Program-made: the position numbers and the translations under genes
The notes under the pieces: generated by a model
The model's input: the letters and a program-made list of their open reading frames with translations, nothing else
Told to the model about the DNA's origin: nothing
Database searches by the model: none
Shown: piece by piece, positions 14,001 through 28,500 of the stretch
How positions within the stretch are numbered: the first letter of the stretch is position 1
How the letters are laid out: every line of letters begins with the position of its first letter
DNA from: Pelecanus crispus
Taxonomy: Eukaryota > Chordata > Aves > Pelecaniformes > Pelecanidae
Length of the DNA: 64,000 nucleotides
Direction: 5' to 3'
NCBI RefSeq assembly: GCF_030463565.1
Contig: NC_134646.1
Location: 43,519,240 to 43,583,239, forward strand

Positions 14001-17000
14001 CCCTCGGTATTTCAGTGTTCCTGAAAGCAATACTTGACCTCCAACAAGGAAGATCTTAATGGTGCTTCTACAGAGTTGGATTTTTGTACAGACTGTTCAG
14101 CTAATCCTACCAGTCTGCCACTTAGGCAAGAGTAAGCAGTATAATGGCAACTTATATAATCAGAGATCCTACTTCCTGGCCATTCTTTTCAAATACTGCT
14201 CTCTTCTAATGATTTCTTTTAATAATGACCACATGCAACATAGATGCACAAAGGTAAATATAACAGAAAAGTAATTTGTGAACCTATTTTCGAGTAAATA
14301 TTGATCAGATGATATTTGTTTATGGAACTTTTTTTACTTGCAAGAATATTTTATTTCAAATAAATAAGTGCTGAAAATATCGTACAAATTTCTGTAGCCT
14401 GGAGGAAAATCTCAATAAAAAAGTACCATTGCCATCCAGAGTAACAGTAGTCATTTTCTAGCACATATATGTTGCATATAAAACTATGTGCTGCAGTCTT
14501 ACTACTTATTTAGGCCAAGAATTTGTATTCTAAACTGATTATAATATTTCATATGGTGCCACTATTAAAATTCCTCATACTACATACAATGTTTTCCATG
14601 ATAAGTTACACATGCATTTGTTTTACATAGCTATGTTTGAGAAAATAGCAGACAGTGCAATAATATGAGGTCATTTCCTTATTTTTAAGAACTTTCAGTT
14701 AGGAAATCTTTCTGTTCAAGTTTCACCTGTCAACAGTCCATTTGGAAAGAAAAGAATAATGTATGCTCCTCCTTGGTCACTTTTTCTTCTTGTTTAATGC
14801 CAAGATCCTTCCAAGCCATAAACTTCAAGAGAACAGCGACAACTCATTTTATACCTTATTCCTTGTCTGCTGTGTAATTTCATTAATATTTCATCCAAAG
14901 TTGCTTTTTTTTGTATAGCAACAGCCTCCTCCCAAAGATATCTTACAATATTTCCACTGCCAGAAATTTAAGACAGATGATTTATTCCATATCCCTTTTT
15001 TTAAGAAGAAATACCTGATGTCAGCAATTTTTTTAACTTGAGGATGTTTGCCTACTATTCACAAATTCAATTACCTTTCCTTGATATGGAACAGTCTTTT
15101 ACATTATTTTATTTTGCAGTTTCAAGTTTTCTTCCTGCTGATTTTTGCTTTGCTTGCTTATTTAAGTCTTCCTGCCATCTTTTGATGATGTGTCAGCGGG
15201 TCTTATCATGGGGGAAACAAACAACAGTCAAGAAGTAAAAAGCAGCTTCAGTTCACACTTTGAATCCAGTTAAGGTGCAGACTTCTTGTTTTCCTGTCAA
15301 GATTAAATCCTTCTAGTAGCAAGTGAAACAAAAGTGACTCGTCCCTCACTTTATGTTCCACCTGTAGGTGACTAGATCTTCCCCCACCCCCTTCAGGTGA
15401 TCTAGAAGAAAACAAGTCACAAAGACAAGACACATTTGCTCCATGGTTTTACAAAATGTGCCGTCCTGGAACCACATGAATGAATGTTTGCATCATTAAA
15501 TGTACTTATACCCTGTAATTTGGCCTGGCTGGTGCTTAGCACCTACAGCTCTCTTCAGCAGCACTGGCAGTTATGTATGTTTAGTGCTTTGGGGTGGTTT
15601 TGCAGATTAGCTTGGCATCTCTACAACAGCTGAAACTTCATCATTCCTGTATAACATCAGCTGCAAAAAGAGCTAAGGAGAGGCAGCTAAACAGAGTTTG
15701 TGAGTAAATATCGGGTGACAGGCAGACACTGATGCACTCAGCTAGGTTTTATTAAACCTATCCCAAACTAAGATTAAGAATGTGAATGTACCTATGCATA
15801 GATAGGTCCCAGAGGTCATTAGTTCAGCCAATATCTAAATTTGAATAAAAGATTCCACTCAGGAAACTGAAATACTCATAAGCCACAAATTACTATTACC
15901 CTAAGAGTAATCATATAAAATGACTAGTGTGAACACTCATTTTTGATACGGGTGTTTTTCATACTGTCTAAAAATAACACAACACTGACTTCATGTTTAC
16001 AGCAGGCCTAAGCATTTCAGCCCCCAAGCAATTCACACTGTTTGCAGTTATATTTAGACCTGCTGTCAAAAACCCAAAGTGTACTCTTGCTCTTCATCAC
16101 CACCTCAGATGTCAAGCTCCCCTATCTCTCCCAGCCAGAGACTCTACTGACAAAAGACTTGCTTCCATTGGAGTACAAATCCTTCTCTATAATTGCCATT
16201 TCTGCTGCACACATTTGGTCACAGCACAAGCTGCATTTCTCTCCTGTTTCTCATTTCCCAGGCTGGCCTCTTTCTACTCTCAGGTATCACCTTGCTTGGT
16301 AACAAGGACATAGGGTACAGGTTAGACACACTGTCCTGTGCAAGAGTTCGGCTGACCTGGAAGCACCAACTCGCACCAGGTTTTCTCATTAACCTGTTGC
16401 TCAGTGACATCAGCCCCTTCTTCAGAAGAAAGCGTTCTACTCTGCAGAAAACCCGTGATGTCATATATTTATCTGAATTCCTCTGAGACACCGTATGCTG
16501 CCCATTCTTTGCCATGCTGGCAGAAATATGGAGTTGCACTTTCAAAAACTGTTTGAAAAACAGAAACGGAGGCACTTGCTAAGAGAAAACAGCACTTTCA
16601 CAGATGCCATGGTCCACTAAGCATATGTCTCCCTCTACCAGTGCCTCAAGATAGTTTAACAAAGGGTGAACTTCTTTCAAAAGATTGATAGAGGACAAAG
16701 AATCAAGAAGAATTCATTAAGAAATGGATCAAGAAACAAAACAATGTGATGGACCATCACAAAGCATATAGAAGCAGAGGTGTTCCTGGGTAAATAAGAA
16801 TGGAAAGTTGCAGCTGCTGTATTTGTATAATTAAATCCAGAGCTTAGATCACAGCTGAAATTCTAAGAAGTGGAGGAACCATACAAGCTTTGCAATTCTA
16901 TAACAAAATGGAAAAAACAGGCCTTACATTGAGGCACAGTGAGGCAAAACCTTTGAAAGAGTCTTCACTCAATCTGTTTCTGCAAAACCGTAGATCTTGG

Positions 17001-17751
17001 GTGCTTGATTTTCTGTTACTTCCTATCGCTGTTGTGAATCTAGGCTTAAGTGGGTTTCTCCCACCCAAACAGGTGATTTTAGAAGACTGCACAGAGAAAC
17101 CAACCAGAGGATGCGAGACATCCAAACCCCACACATTGAGCTAGTCTGAGAAATTTCTCCATGGAGGCGGTCACATCTGCAGCCTTGCATTGCTCATTCC
17201 AGTTTTCTTTTTCCAAAGCTTTACTGCTTCTGTTGCCTCTTCCCCTTATTTAATTTCTCTTATGTCCAACCTCCCCTCTAAACATGTAACATTAGAAAGG
17301 TATCTGCCACTCCTCAACTGTTGATATTCCTGGTATGATGCATCTTTCGCTCACTGTTGGCTCTGCTTTGTCTAGTTTGATTGTAAGCACTCATCCAGAC
17401 CTGTTGTTATTACCATGCAATAACATCACTGAAGCCACAGAAAACAGTAAGATTTATGTGCTGCTACCCAAGTGATGGGGTACAGCAATTAGCAACTAAA
17501 TCAGATCCTGTGACTTTTAATAGAAAATTTATAAGGATGATTAGGAGTCATGTCTCCAGGAGAGTCTTATCATTCATGATAGGTGGCTCAAGGTTTTTTT
17601 AGTTTTACCTTTTCTTTTTTTTTATTTAATATATACACAACCAGGACAAGGGCTGCACAGCAATGACTTAGATCAGAATACAGTGACTCCTCACAAAAAG
17701 TAACTGTTTTAAAGAAAACATTACAGTCCAAAGAAGCTCCCTACCACATGG

Positions 17752-17853
17752 TTAGCACTTCCCTTCTATAGGGTTTGGCACAGAAGAGAGGAAATTCGTA
17801 ACTTAGCACTTCCCTTCTATAAGGTTTGGCACAGAAGAGAGGAAATTCGTAAC
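17752..17853. repeat. 51-bp tandem duplication
   Basis: Two head-to-tail copies of a 51-bp unit starting TTAGCACTTCCCTTCTATA (17752-17802 and 17803-17853) differ by a single base (TATAGGG versus TATAAGG). Near-identity indicates a recent duplication. The unit is a multiple of three and so preserves a small minus-strand frame, but nothing suggests that frame is a gene. Confidence 0.95.
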
Positions 17854-19306
17854 TAAGTATTTCATAAAAAGCTTCTATAAATTGTTCACAGCATGCAGAA
17901 ATATCATATTTTGAATTTAATAGCTGACACAGCCAGTTAAAAAATCTTGGTGAGTAGGAAGATAAAGTCAGTATCATGGACTGCAATTGTTCAGGTTATA
18001 TTAACTTGACCACTAGCATTCTGATGAGGGTTATCGTAGATTTCTGAAGGAGTTTGCCATACTGCAGAGATGAACTTGCCAGCCACAACTGTTTCAATAT
18101 ATGACTTATGTCTGTATCCACTGGCCAGGTTACTAACTCTCTGTTACACATTTCTGGCTAATGCTTACACAGTATATTGAGAAGCACTAGCAAGACACTA
18201 GGAGATGAAAATGGATCATGAAGCACCAAAAGGTTTCCAAAGATATTCTACTGCATTTCTAATATGAGGTTTCACCTTCTTTTTGATTACTCCTTGTCTA
18301 AAGCCAAATTAACACAGAAAAATAATGGCATGTATTCAGAGTCAGTTAATATATTCTGAGTTATTGCATTAGGCGTCGCTATCATTTAGAGGAACAGTAC
18401 AATTTAGGTCTAGGTGGACTTAGCAATAAATAGCTTATGGGTGACTAAGTACCTTCTAGCTCATCATATATAGACATAGTTCCATTTTTCTGATGGTTGT
18501 TAAAGGTGACAAGTAAAATGACTTTTGGCAGTTGCACTCAGTTCCCCAGGGAACAAAAGTCAAATTCAGAATACATGAAATAGAAGAATGTTGTATAAAT
18601 GTGCTACCGAGTTTGACAGGTTGAAACAGTCTCAGTATGATAGCAAGGACAGACTGAAACAAATCAGGGCCCATGAAGGTGTCCACAGTGTTTGGGGATT
18701 ATATTATTCCACTGGCAGGAGTGATGGAAAATTAACATACTGCTTCCTTATAGCAAAAAAGTTCCACTAATTTGATTTTGGTCATCATACCTTCTCCCCC
18801 ACACCGTTTTCTAAGCTAATTACAGTTTGTCTAAAGACCTTGTTGTAACACAAATTCGTATGTACAGGGTAACGATGGTGTAACTGTGTTGCCCTCTAAT
18901 AATGGGCTGTACACTGTGTACTGAATTTGCAAGGCCTCAGGACTGAGGCTTGTCCAGCTTGGTCTGTCCAAACTTTTCTTGACCTACCTGCAACCTCCTT
19001 TTACTTTGATTAGCTCTAACAGCAAATTTTCCTAACTGACCAGGTTCTAGGGCTAATTTGCTCACCTGTGCTTATCTTCTATAGTACAATCATAGTTTTA
19101 TACAGATAGCAATAACAAGGAGTTATTCCATGTAGAATGAGGTACTTACGGATAACATAATAATACAGAAAAATACAGGCCTGCTGCAATAGCAGAGGCT
19201 TGAGAATTGGAGAAACAGGATGGAGCAGAGAGGAGTACAGGCACAAGAAAATAAAAGATGAGGCACAGGCCTGGTACTGGAAAACCGACAGCTAAAAAAA
19301 CTCACC

Positions 19307-19347
19307 AGTGGTCACTAAAAGAAAAGTGGTCACTAAAAGAAAAGTGG
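19307..19347. repeat. 18-bp tandem duplication
   Basis: The unit AGTGGTCACTAAAAGAAA occurs twice in direct succession and is followed by a partial third copy (AGTGG). Confidence 0.9.
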
Positions 19348-22300
19348 ACCTGGCACTGGACAAAAGTGGGTTTATGTCTAACAGAGCAAGGAAGTAGTAT
19401 CCAACACATGTGAAAGGCATGAAATTTGGATGTGGAGCTGCAGACCAGTGAAGAATGACAACTGATGAAGAAAGAGCAAAGGCATAAAAGTGTGTTAGCA
19501 AACATACACAAAAGGCCCCACACAGATCCTTGAGTGGCGGAAAAGAAACCATTGACATGAATGTAGCATTCTTCCCAGCAAAAGAGTCCACTGACAAACC
19601 ACTGAAACACCCCCACCACCACTAGAATGCAATTGCTGACCTTATGTCCCAGAAGAGTAGGGGAAGGGAAAGCAGAACAGTTTCTGACCCTTTCCCTCAT
19701 AAGCAGTGTGTGAATAACAATTTTAACTCTATTTTCATAATTATTAAACTTTTTCTGCGTAGATGTATTTCTCTTTCTGTAATAATTACATTTGGACCAG
19801 TACTGGTTCTTGGATTAGACTATTAAGGCTTCAATTATGTTAGCAATAAATTCTTGGCTTTATGTAAGGTGTGTTTCATTTTGCCCATAAACAACATTTT
19901 GAGAACAACAATGGCTGGTAGTTCTAGCTACACAGAAGTTAAAAAAAAAATGAAACTTTGGTTTTGCTAAGAAAAGGTCATCTTCCCCAGAGTTGTATTT
20001 CTATACATAATTATTCAGTAATAATTAATAAAAAAGGGAAAGCGATTATTCAAATGTTTTGCTTTCTCAAATACTTCTGTAACATCATTGTGTACAAATG
20101 GGACAGTATCTCTGATTTTGAGAACATTTTAATTCTATTCTCCTTCATGGCATACCATTTTATTGTCAAAGAAGTTAATAAGACCATAACATTAGAAAGA
20201 CCCTCGGAGGCCGAAACATTAGTCACTAGTATGTCAGAAAACCTACTACTGTTGCTATTCCAATTAGCTATATTCTGCCTAAAGATATTTATGCGCCATT
20301 TGTACTTATTTGTTCCTGTGCCAACACTATTTCTTACCGAAAAATGATCTTCACTGCCCTTGATGTTTATCATTCTAAACTAGTCAGTGACTGTCATCAT
20401 AGCTCTCAGTCTTTATTTTGCCAAGCTAGGAAGCTTCTTTTAATTGTCCCATTGAGGCAAACTCTTATTTTCCCTTAATACCTTTAACCCTTCTTTTTAC
20501 TCATTCCAGTTAAACTCCATCTCTCCTGAACATGAATAAGCAGAACTGATAGTCTTACTACTAATCTTTACCTGCTGGCCTTGTCCTTTTTACTATTAGA
20601 TTCATTGTTAAATTACATTGCGCTTTGGTTCCTTTTGTTCTCAGTGCTGTCCTGTTTCTTCTGTTCTTGCTCTCCATGTTTTCTTGAGGGTCTGTCAGCA
20701 CCTTACAGATGTACATTGAGCATTACATTTTAAAAATGCACTTTTTGTGCCTCATTCACTTCTGAAATTATTAAATATGATCAGTCCCAACCCCAAGCTC
20801 AGAGGAACACCACTTGAAATGTCCTTTTATTTTACTAATTCCCCTGTCAGTATAACTCACTTCCTGCTTAATCTGTGCCATATATAATTCCTACATTTTA
20901 TCTCAGTCCTCATCTTTATGTACCTACTGCTTTCCCATGTAGCACTATGTCAAATGCAATGAAAGCAGGAAGATGCTGGGGAAAAATAAAAAAAAGACAA
21001 CCTGGAAAACCAAAATAGTACAAACTGAATGAGATCTAACACTACCAAATGCAAGCACAGGAAGCTAGCATGTCCTACATGACCTTCCACTATAAACATA
21101 AATATCATCAGTTGAATATGACAAAGGAGAGACCTTAGCAGACTAGTTCAGTGTCTGGTGACTGTACATCAACTCTCTGAAGTGACCCTACAGAACAAAA
21201 ATGTGAAATGAGGTAGAGAAGATGAAATACTATCAGTAAAGATAAGAACTAACTCAGCAAGTTAGTTGTGGAAGGATTTTGTGGGGCCTTATCCAATATA
21301 CTAAGCTCTTCTCATTTCTCCTTGCTGAAGAACATAGAGAGAGAGAAGGGATCAGAGGAATGCAAACCCCATTTTATTAAGGGATATTACATTAACATAG
21401 CTTATTTAGCCCAGTAAAATGATGGCTGAGGCTGAAACACAGAAGGCACATACAAAGACCAGAAAAGAAGGAGTTTTTTGAACACAAATTTGATCCAACA
21501 CAGGCTGTGTATAAACAGAAAGAAGGTTTCCAAAGAGTAAATTTCTGGAACTGCACTGCATTAGAATCACAGGAGGAAAGCCAACCTGTTCCAGCAAGAC
21601 CAAGCCTAAATCATGGCAACAGCTGTGTAGCTTCTGTCAGGATGCAAAAAGCATAGAGATACAGCACAGTTAGAACTGTGTAACTTTACAGAGATACACC
21701 TGCCCAGGGTAGGGCACTTATCAAGCCCTAGTCAAAGTTCATTGGTTAATAGTGATAAAGTGGAATTAACTTTCCCTCTGAACTGAGCTGGATACACATG
21801 CAGGGCAGCTACTGACACCATATGCTGTGGGAACATCCCCATTGCCAGAGGGAACCACAAGCTGGGTCTGCATTAGCAAGCAAAGCAACCCAACAGGAGG
21901 AGATCTATCAGGCAAAATAGTTGGTGCTGAAGACTTGACATCCACACACTGAAAGTATCTTGGGAGTTTTTCCCTTTGTGCTAACTGTAGTCTGACTGTT
22001 GTGACCAGAGTGCATGACCCGGAACACATTTTCTATTTAAGCTTTGCCTGAAATCAATCCAGTTCATGCTCTGGGAAACTGCTCTGCAGTGCAAATCAAA
22101 GCTCACTAAGAGGACACAACCAGGAGGCTTCCTTCAAAAGTTCATTGTCCACCTGAATTAAAACATGAGACAGTTGTCATTACAGCACTGCCAGCCTTAA
22201 GTTACACACAGTCTGACAGACAAAACCTTACCTTTCCATAGACCCAGGTACCCTACCTGAAGTTAATCTACAGCAGCAATTATTTCAGCAGATGTTCCCA

Positions 22301-25300
22301 ACCCTAGTTTTGCCATGAGGAAAACATTTGGCTCACTCCCTGCCACTGATGGCATGACAGCACTATTCAGTATAATCAAAACCACAGGTGAAACACATCC
22401 TCTATTAACAGGCATCATGGTGTCCTATTTGAGAAGTGGGAGGCTAGTCACTTTTCTATCCTGCCCTATGCTTGTTAAACATAAGCTTAAGAAAGGAAGT
22501 TTCAAGGCCACACTGAATTCATTTGTAAGTGTTTTCTGGTCTGGGTGGTTTTTTATTTTTTTTCCTCTCCTTTCCTTTAGGCCATCAATAAAACATTAGT
22601 TGTGAATGGCTGATTTGTTCCAGTTCCAGCAGGTACACTCCAGGCTCACTGCAAGGCTTTTCATTTTGAAAACGTTTTTGACATAACATTGCTATGTTAC
22701 CATCTGCCTGAGTGACAAATCCCAGATAAACAGCTTTGTTGGGACACTCTCTGTCCCTTAACACACAATCTATTCCAAACTTCCAGGGGCAGTTTTAAAT
22801 ATCTTAAGACCAAAAAAACAAACACTACAACTTGCACTGTATGGAATATATTGAAAGGTTATACATATACAGTATGAGAGGCCCATACAGAGAAAGGCAA
22901 GTGAAAAATATATACTGTATTTATTATTTATTAAGAATGAGAGAAAAAAAACAGCCTACAATCTAAGCCATGCTGTTTCTCCATTTCATGATGGAAGTCG
23001 TAATGAGCTGCAAGGAAGGAACAGGAACGGAAGAAGGGAGTCCTTTACCCTGGAGGTGGGGTAGGAGTGTGAAAGCTTTCTGTACTTCATAGCACATGCT
23101 GAAAGAGCAAAGGTCCTTTACTGCCATCACCTGGAATAAATGAAATCAGAAAAAGAAACTTCTTCTTCAAGCAATACCATCAAAACTTCTTAAGTTGTGT
23201 GCTGTTATGCAGATATAATGACAACATAGGCTTAGTTCCTCATGAGAGTAGTCAGAGAAGCAGAGATATTAGAAAATTGTATCTCTCAAGAGAAACGGAT
23301 GTATCTTCATTCAACATCTGCACAATGAAACCAAGCATGACCTCTGCAAAACACAGATACCATTCTACATCCCAACAGGGCCAGGACTTCCACACCTGGT
23401 ATACTTACAGAAGGACCTGCAGAATTAAACCTGTGTTACCAAGGTGGTAAGGAACCAAAATAAAACTCCAGAAGATTTAGGAGAAAATGTAAGAGTGTAA
23501 AGCAGAGTCATCAGGTGTATCAGACAGAAAGCTAGTGGGGCTCTCAACTCTCCATTTGTTAATTGTGGTAAAATTTAGCTAAATGTTATCAACTTCCTTT
23601 GTGTTCCATGCTGACACCAAAATACATGCAGGTGATGTTTGGAGAGAAACAGACACAAAACAATGCTCTAATCCACATATATATGTAATTTGTCTGCTTT
23701 TCAGTAGTTCCCATATGGAAAAAATATCTTGCAGCTTGATGGGGCAGACATTACTACAGCTGAAACCAACAAAGGTTTCAAAACCAACAAAGCAAATTCA
23801 AAGAGACAACAATCACTGAATGTCCCTCATCCTCTACTGCATAACCATTCAGAAGTAGACTGATGTGCTAATATTGAAGTGTTACAATGAGAAACTAGTA
23901 AGATCTTCCCTACTTAAACAGGCACCTCAAAGCATTCTTTGGGTCAAAAATAAAGATTAATCCAGTAGCTTTGAATCACTTTTCAGAGATTTTTGTATCC
24001 TCTTTTTTAATTCACTGCAGTGATTTAGCTCTAAAAAAATACTCAGTATGTGGAGCAGCTCTGTGTTGTCTGCTGTTTACATATATTATTAAGGAGTTTT
24101 AAGACTCTCAAAATAATACAGGGAGAAGTATCCATAATTTTTTTAAGTCTGTGCTGTCAGTGGGAAAAGCCTTCCATAAGCTTGATGTTCAATAAATTGT
24201 CTTCTCTTATTCAATAAGTGTCATTAAAAATGCTGATGCTGCATTTCAAAGTCTGAAAGAACAAGATTTCAGAAAAAGATTGCAGAAATGCTGCAAATTC
24301 AAAGAGTAGAAAACTTGAATTATTGGTGTAATACATTTCTCCATTTCCCTAAGAGTGTGTTAACTTAACAAGGGGGAAAAGATGCAGAACACCTGACAAA
24401 AGCTGTCAACGGCAGCTTTAATTTGGATAAGCAGCAAACAGGTTAGAGATCTGTATTCATCCAAGTTTTGTGAATGCAGCACTAGTTAAAAATCTAGGCA
24501 TAAAATTCCTCAGCTGGTATAGATATTCATGACTTTTTCATATCAGATATCTATTCTTAATGTTTTGTTATGTCCTTTTTCAAATCAAGTCAGAAAGAAG
24601 TAGAGTGAAAATCAAATCAAAATGTATGCATGCTCAATTCAAGTTTTAATTAAATCTTTGTGTCCATCTTTTGAAAACATTTCTTTAGCTGTAACACCTA
24701 GCCCACGTCAAAAGTAACAGGTATCACAGACAGAAAAACCTAGCATATTAGGTATATCACACAAGAGAAATGATGATAGGAAGTGTAAGAATAGAAAAGC
24801 AGCTCTGTGGGGCTAGAGTGCAAAGAGTACATGCTCTACAAGAAGAGGCTGGCTTGTGGCAGCACACCTGAAATAGCAGTCTTGTGAGGAGGTATGCTAC
24901 ACTACAAACTCACTGCTTGCACAAAGAAATATTTTCAAAGGCACTTTTGAGCACTTCACTTGACAAAAGCCATTTAACGTGTTCCCGTGACCAACTATGA
25001 AATACAGGAATTCAGCCCAAGAGAGAACCCCCAGCAAAGACAAATTTTGAAAATAAAGTAAAATGCCAACACTGACTACAAAACCCAAAAAAACCCGAAA
25101 CCATAAGCATAACCACCGATTTGAGTTTTGCATGCATCTCCTTAGCTTAAATAAAAAACAAAGCACCTAAGGGAAGGATTTCAAAATCTGTTAAAGACTT
25201 TAGAAGCCCATACTCACTGGAAGTCACAGATTTAAAAGGTATTATTATGCTATTAATATAGTGTTTATTTTGTTCAATGTCCTGTCAGAGGAGACGGAAT

Positions 25301-25340
25301 AAATTTCAACTCCTGCCCTTGCCACAGACACATAAAAGCA

Positions 25341-25500
25341 AAGAATCATGGAACAATGCAGGTTAGAAGATACCTTTGGAAATCATCTAGCAAAGCCCCT
25401 GCTCAAAGCAGGGCCACTTCCGAAGTTAGAGCAGATTACTTAGGGTCTCATCCAGCCAAGTTTTTGAAATCTCCAAGGATAAATATCCTGCAGGTAACTT
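25341..25500 (-). mobile_element. Ancient CR1 fragment
   Basis: A diverged CR1 3' end in reverse orientation. AGAATCATGGAACAATGCAG, GGTTAGAAGATACCTTTGGA and AATCATCTAGC correspond to the family's 3' tail. CCCCTGCTCAAAGCAGGGCC and TCTCATCCAGCCAAGTTTTT follow in the expected order. It is clearly older than the copies at 2613 and 39663. The right boundary is uncertain. Confidence 0.8.
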
Positions 25501-28500
25501 GTTTCACCTTTGGCAGGTCATTCAAACAATATGACTCCCACGTGTAAACTGGGGTAAGGACACAACCCTTCTTCAAGCAGTTGTATGGGAATAAATTCAG
25601 TACCTGTGACACATGCTTACCTTGATTAGATCTACATACACACATAAGCAATGTCTCTAATTCCCATGCATTTCAATATCTCTCTGCTAATATTTAAGGA
25701 CTTAGGAATGTAATTTTAAAAGGTTATGGTTATCAAATACTTCTGGAAGGCAATTCTGATTTAAAGACCCATTTTAGAATACTTTTGAATAGGGCAATAT
25801 TCAAAACTATAAGAGAAACTGGAATTACCTGTTTTATGAAACTCTACAATACTTTTTTTTTTTTTAAGATAAAAAAAGCTTCTTGAGAGGAACTGTCTAC
25901 TACCTTGTTTTTGCACAGCACACTGCAGAACAAACCTTTCAATTTTCCTGCCTTATCCCCATTTTAGTTCAGGCCTTTTAGAGCTGCTATAAACCAAAAT
26001 TGTAATAGTACCTTTTAATAAACCAATTCAGACTTTATGGGTAATTGCTTTTCCCATAGAGTGACCCTCCCTCAATTTGGGCATAGCTGCAGAGTGCCAA
26101 GCAACAACAACTTCAGTCTAAAACATTTCCTGAGAAATTTTCTTTGGATGAAGTTAATGGCCCTGAGTCTTGCCTCAGGCCATCAACCCTCTCAACCAGT
26201 CATTAATCCACAGAAATTGCCCAGGGCCTCAATTGTTATTGCTTAAACACACTAAATTAGGTTTTGAACAAACAGAGCAAATGAAGGTGAATATCAGGAA
26301 ACAGAATTCAGTGAAAATTAAAGAAAATTCTGAGAAGTATGTAATAGGTCTGAATCCGTTCAAGGGATACAAGAACTTCATCACAAGGTCTTCTGTGGTT
26401 AGTGAGGACAAGTCCAGAAGAGCAGGCAGTTTACCTCTAACTTCAGTGGGGTTTAGGTCAGATGCTTAATGCTTTAAACTCTCACTTCTGGCACAGGGCC
26501 ACGTCATCAAAGGTGCCTGTAATGTCAAAACACTGAAAACAAATTATAGTTGCACGATATTTTTAGTTATCCTGGGGTAGACAATGCATTTCAAACACAG
26601 TCTGTAACCAGGACTCTACAGATACCAGAAATACTTCTTTCCATACTTTCCAAAGAGGAAAAGTATTTGGGACGTACCTTTATGATGGATTTTGTTTGGT
26701 CCTCTCCTCCCACAAACACACACACAAAAAAAAAAGCATACTGCTCTTCAATGTTACAAATAATATGCATGCTTCCTTGTAAAATTTGTTGTTTCCTTTC
26801 CTGTCTTCATTCCCCTAGCCTCATTACATTAGTCATTACTATTGGTAGCAAGCAATTATAATCAACTCTCCTAACCAAAAAACGAGAGCTTTAATTGCCA
26901 CCTTCCTTTAGGTTAGTTTGTTTTATTGTGCAGAATAATCAGCTGGCTATGCCTGGCCTGTAGGGTACTTCTCCTGCAAAGGTGAATCTTCTACTTCTAC
27001 AAAACCATCTTCCCCCTCAGCTCCTGGGAAATTTATACATGAGTGTACACAGCACCAGCAGTGTATGGCTGCTGGACAAGGCTTAATGGACCAGAATCAG
27101 CTTAACTGCAGTGCAAGTCTCTAACAACAAGAAAGCAAAACCTGTGCACAACATTCATAAGCCTAAACCCAGTAACGCTTTTCTAGGTACAGACTTTATT
27201 ATATACCTACGTAGCTCTTACAGACAGTAAAACAGTAGAACTTCAGCAATTCAGAAGAATGTAAATATTGATAATAAACTGATGTTGTAGAAGTACAAAA
27301 CACATCATGTAACATCTATAGAAAATGTCAATGTCGTCATTTTATAGACCATTAAGTAAACAGTGAAACATGCAAGTTAGTTAGTGCAAAATAATTAGGT
27401 AAGCAGGACTTAATGGTGCCTTAAGTTGGTCACTTCAGTCCATACAGGGTAACTAACAAGACAAAGAGGGCTGATTTTCACACACATTCAGTATTTTCCA
27501 TGTATTTTGGAGACGCTGTACAAGTAAACCTCCTTCTTGTTTTTGCATGGGCCCCTGCTAGAGCTCCTACCTGTTACCACAGTACCAATAAATCACTACA
27601 TTTACACAAGGAGATCGACTGGCTACCACTACAACATAAGCAAAGATTATGCCAAAAGGTTTGTCATTTTCTCCTAATGAATACATGCTTTTTGTTAGCG
27701 ATACCTGGCTTTCACAGCTTTCCAATGCAGCGTAACAGCACAGGAACTGTGCAGGTATCAGTCGTACTTGATCTATATTGCAAAAAACAGCTATTGCTAC
27801 TTTTATGAGCATCACAGACTGTGTCTGCCATGGAAGGTGCCAGATAGGGTGTTTTTATCCTCTTTCCCACTTTTGTCTCAGCTAAATAATGCAGCAAACA
27901 GATAAGGACCCATTTAACCTTAACAGTAAACCCATTCTGCTAATAAAACCCAACATTTTTACTTCTTACTTGGATATTTAGATCTTGGGGACATCATATA
28001 CTTTGTTTCAAATCTATCAGCTCTACTGAGTCTCTTATTAAGCTAATATCCTGTACTAACAGACAGCAACAGAAAACTATATAAAAAACTGTATATAGCA
28101 GCATATTTTGCCTGGTTTTACTACTGCCTTATTCTGGACAATACGCTCACAACCAAAATCAGCAGCAGTTTACAGTTCTTTTTTTTTTTTTTTTGGCCTG
28201 CAGTAAATAAAGACTTGTTAAGGTAGTCATATTTACTCTGCCCTTACTGCTCACTAATACCAATCAGATCGAGCAATGGAGACCTATGTTTCCAGAGAAA
28301 ACTTATGCCACCCTGAGCAAAAGCAAGCCAAACACAGGTGACTAGCTACTCACCTATACCAAAGGAAATAGGGACCAGCTGTTAAGAGTACCACACACAC
28401 CTGCACAGCCAAACTGGCCTCCCTCCTTCTGCAGTCTCTGGATGAGTGTCAGGAAGTTGTATCCAGAGTTAGCTACTGTTTTGGGAAACAGCCTCCCACA

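Larger units (their letters stand above)
11059..25340. other. Intergenic, no gene seen
   Basis: About 14 kb of AT-rich DNA in which I recognise no exon, RNA gene or clear transposon. It holds a 51-bp tandem duplication (17752-17853) and an 18-bp one (19307-19347). Short ORFs such as 16219-16575, 19302-19700 and 19958-20347 are AT-rich, lack domains and overlap others on the opposite strand. They look like chance frames. Confidence 0.6.

Noticed and set aside
16219..16575. 118-codon minus-strand ORF overlapping three plus-strand ORFs
   Set aside because: Multiple overlapping frames on both strands, no domain, no splice context; consistent with chance absence of stops.
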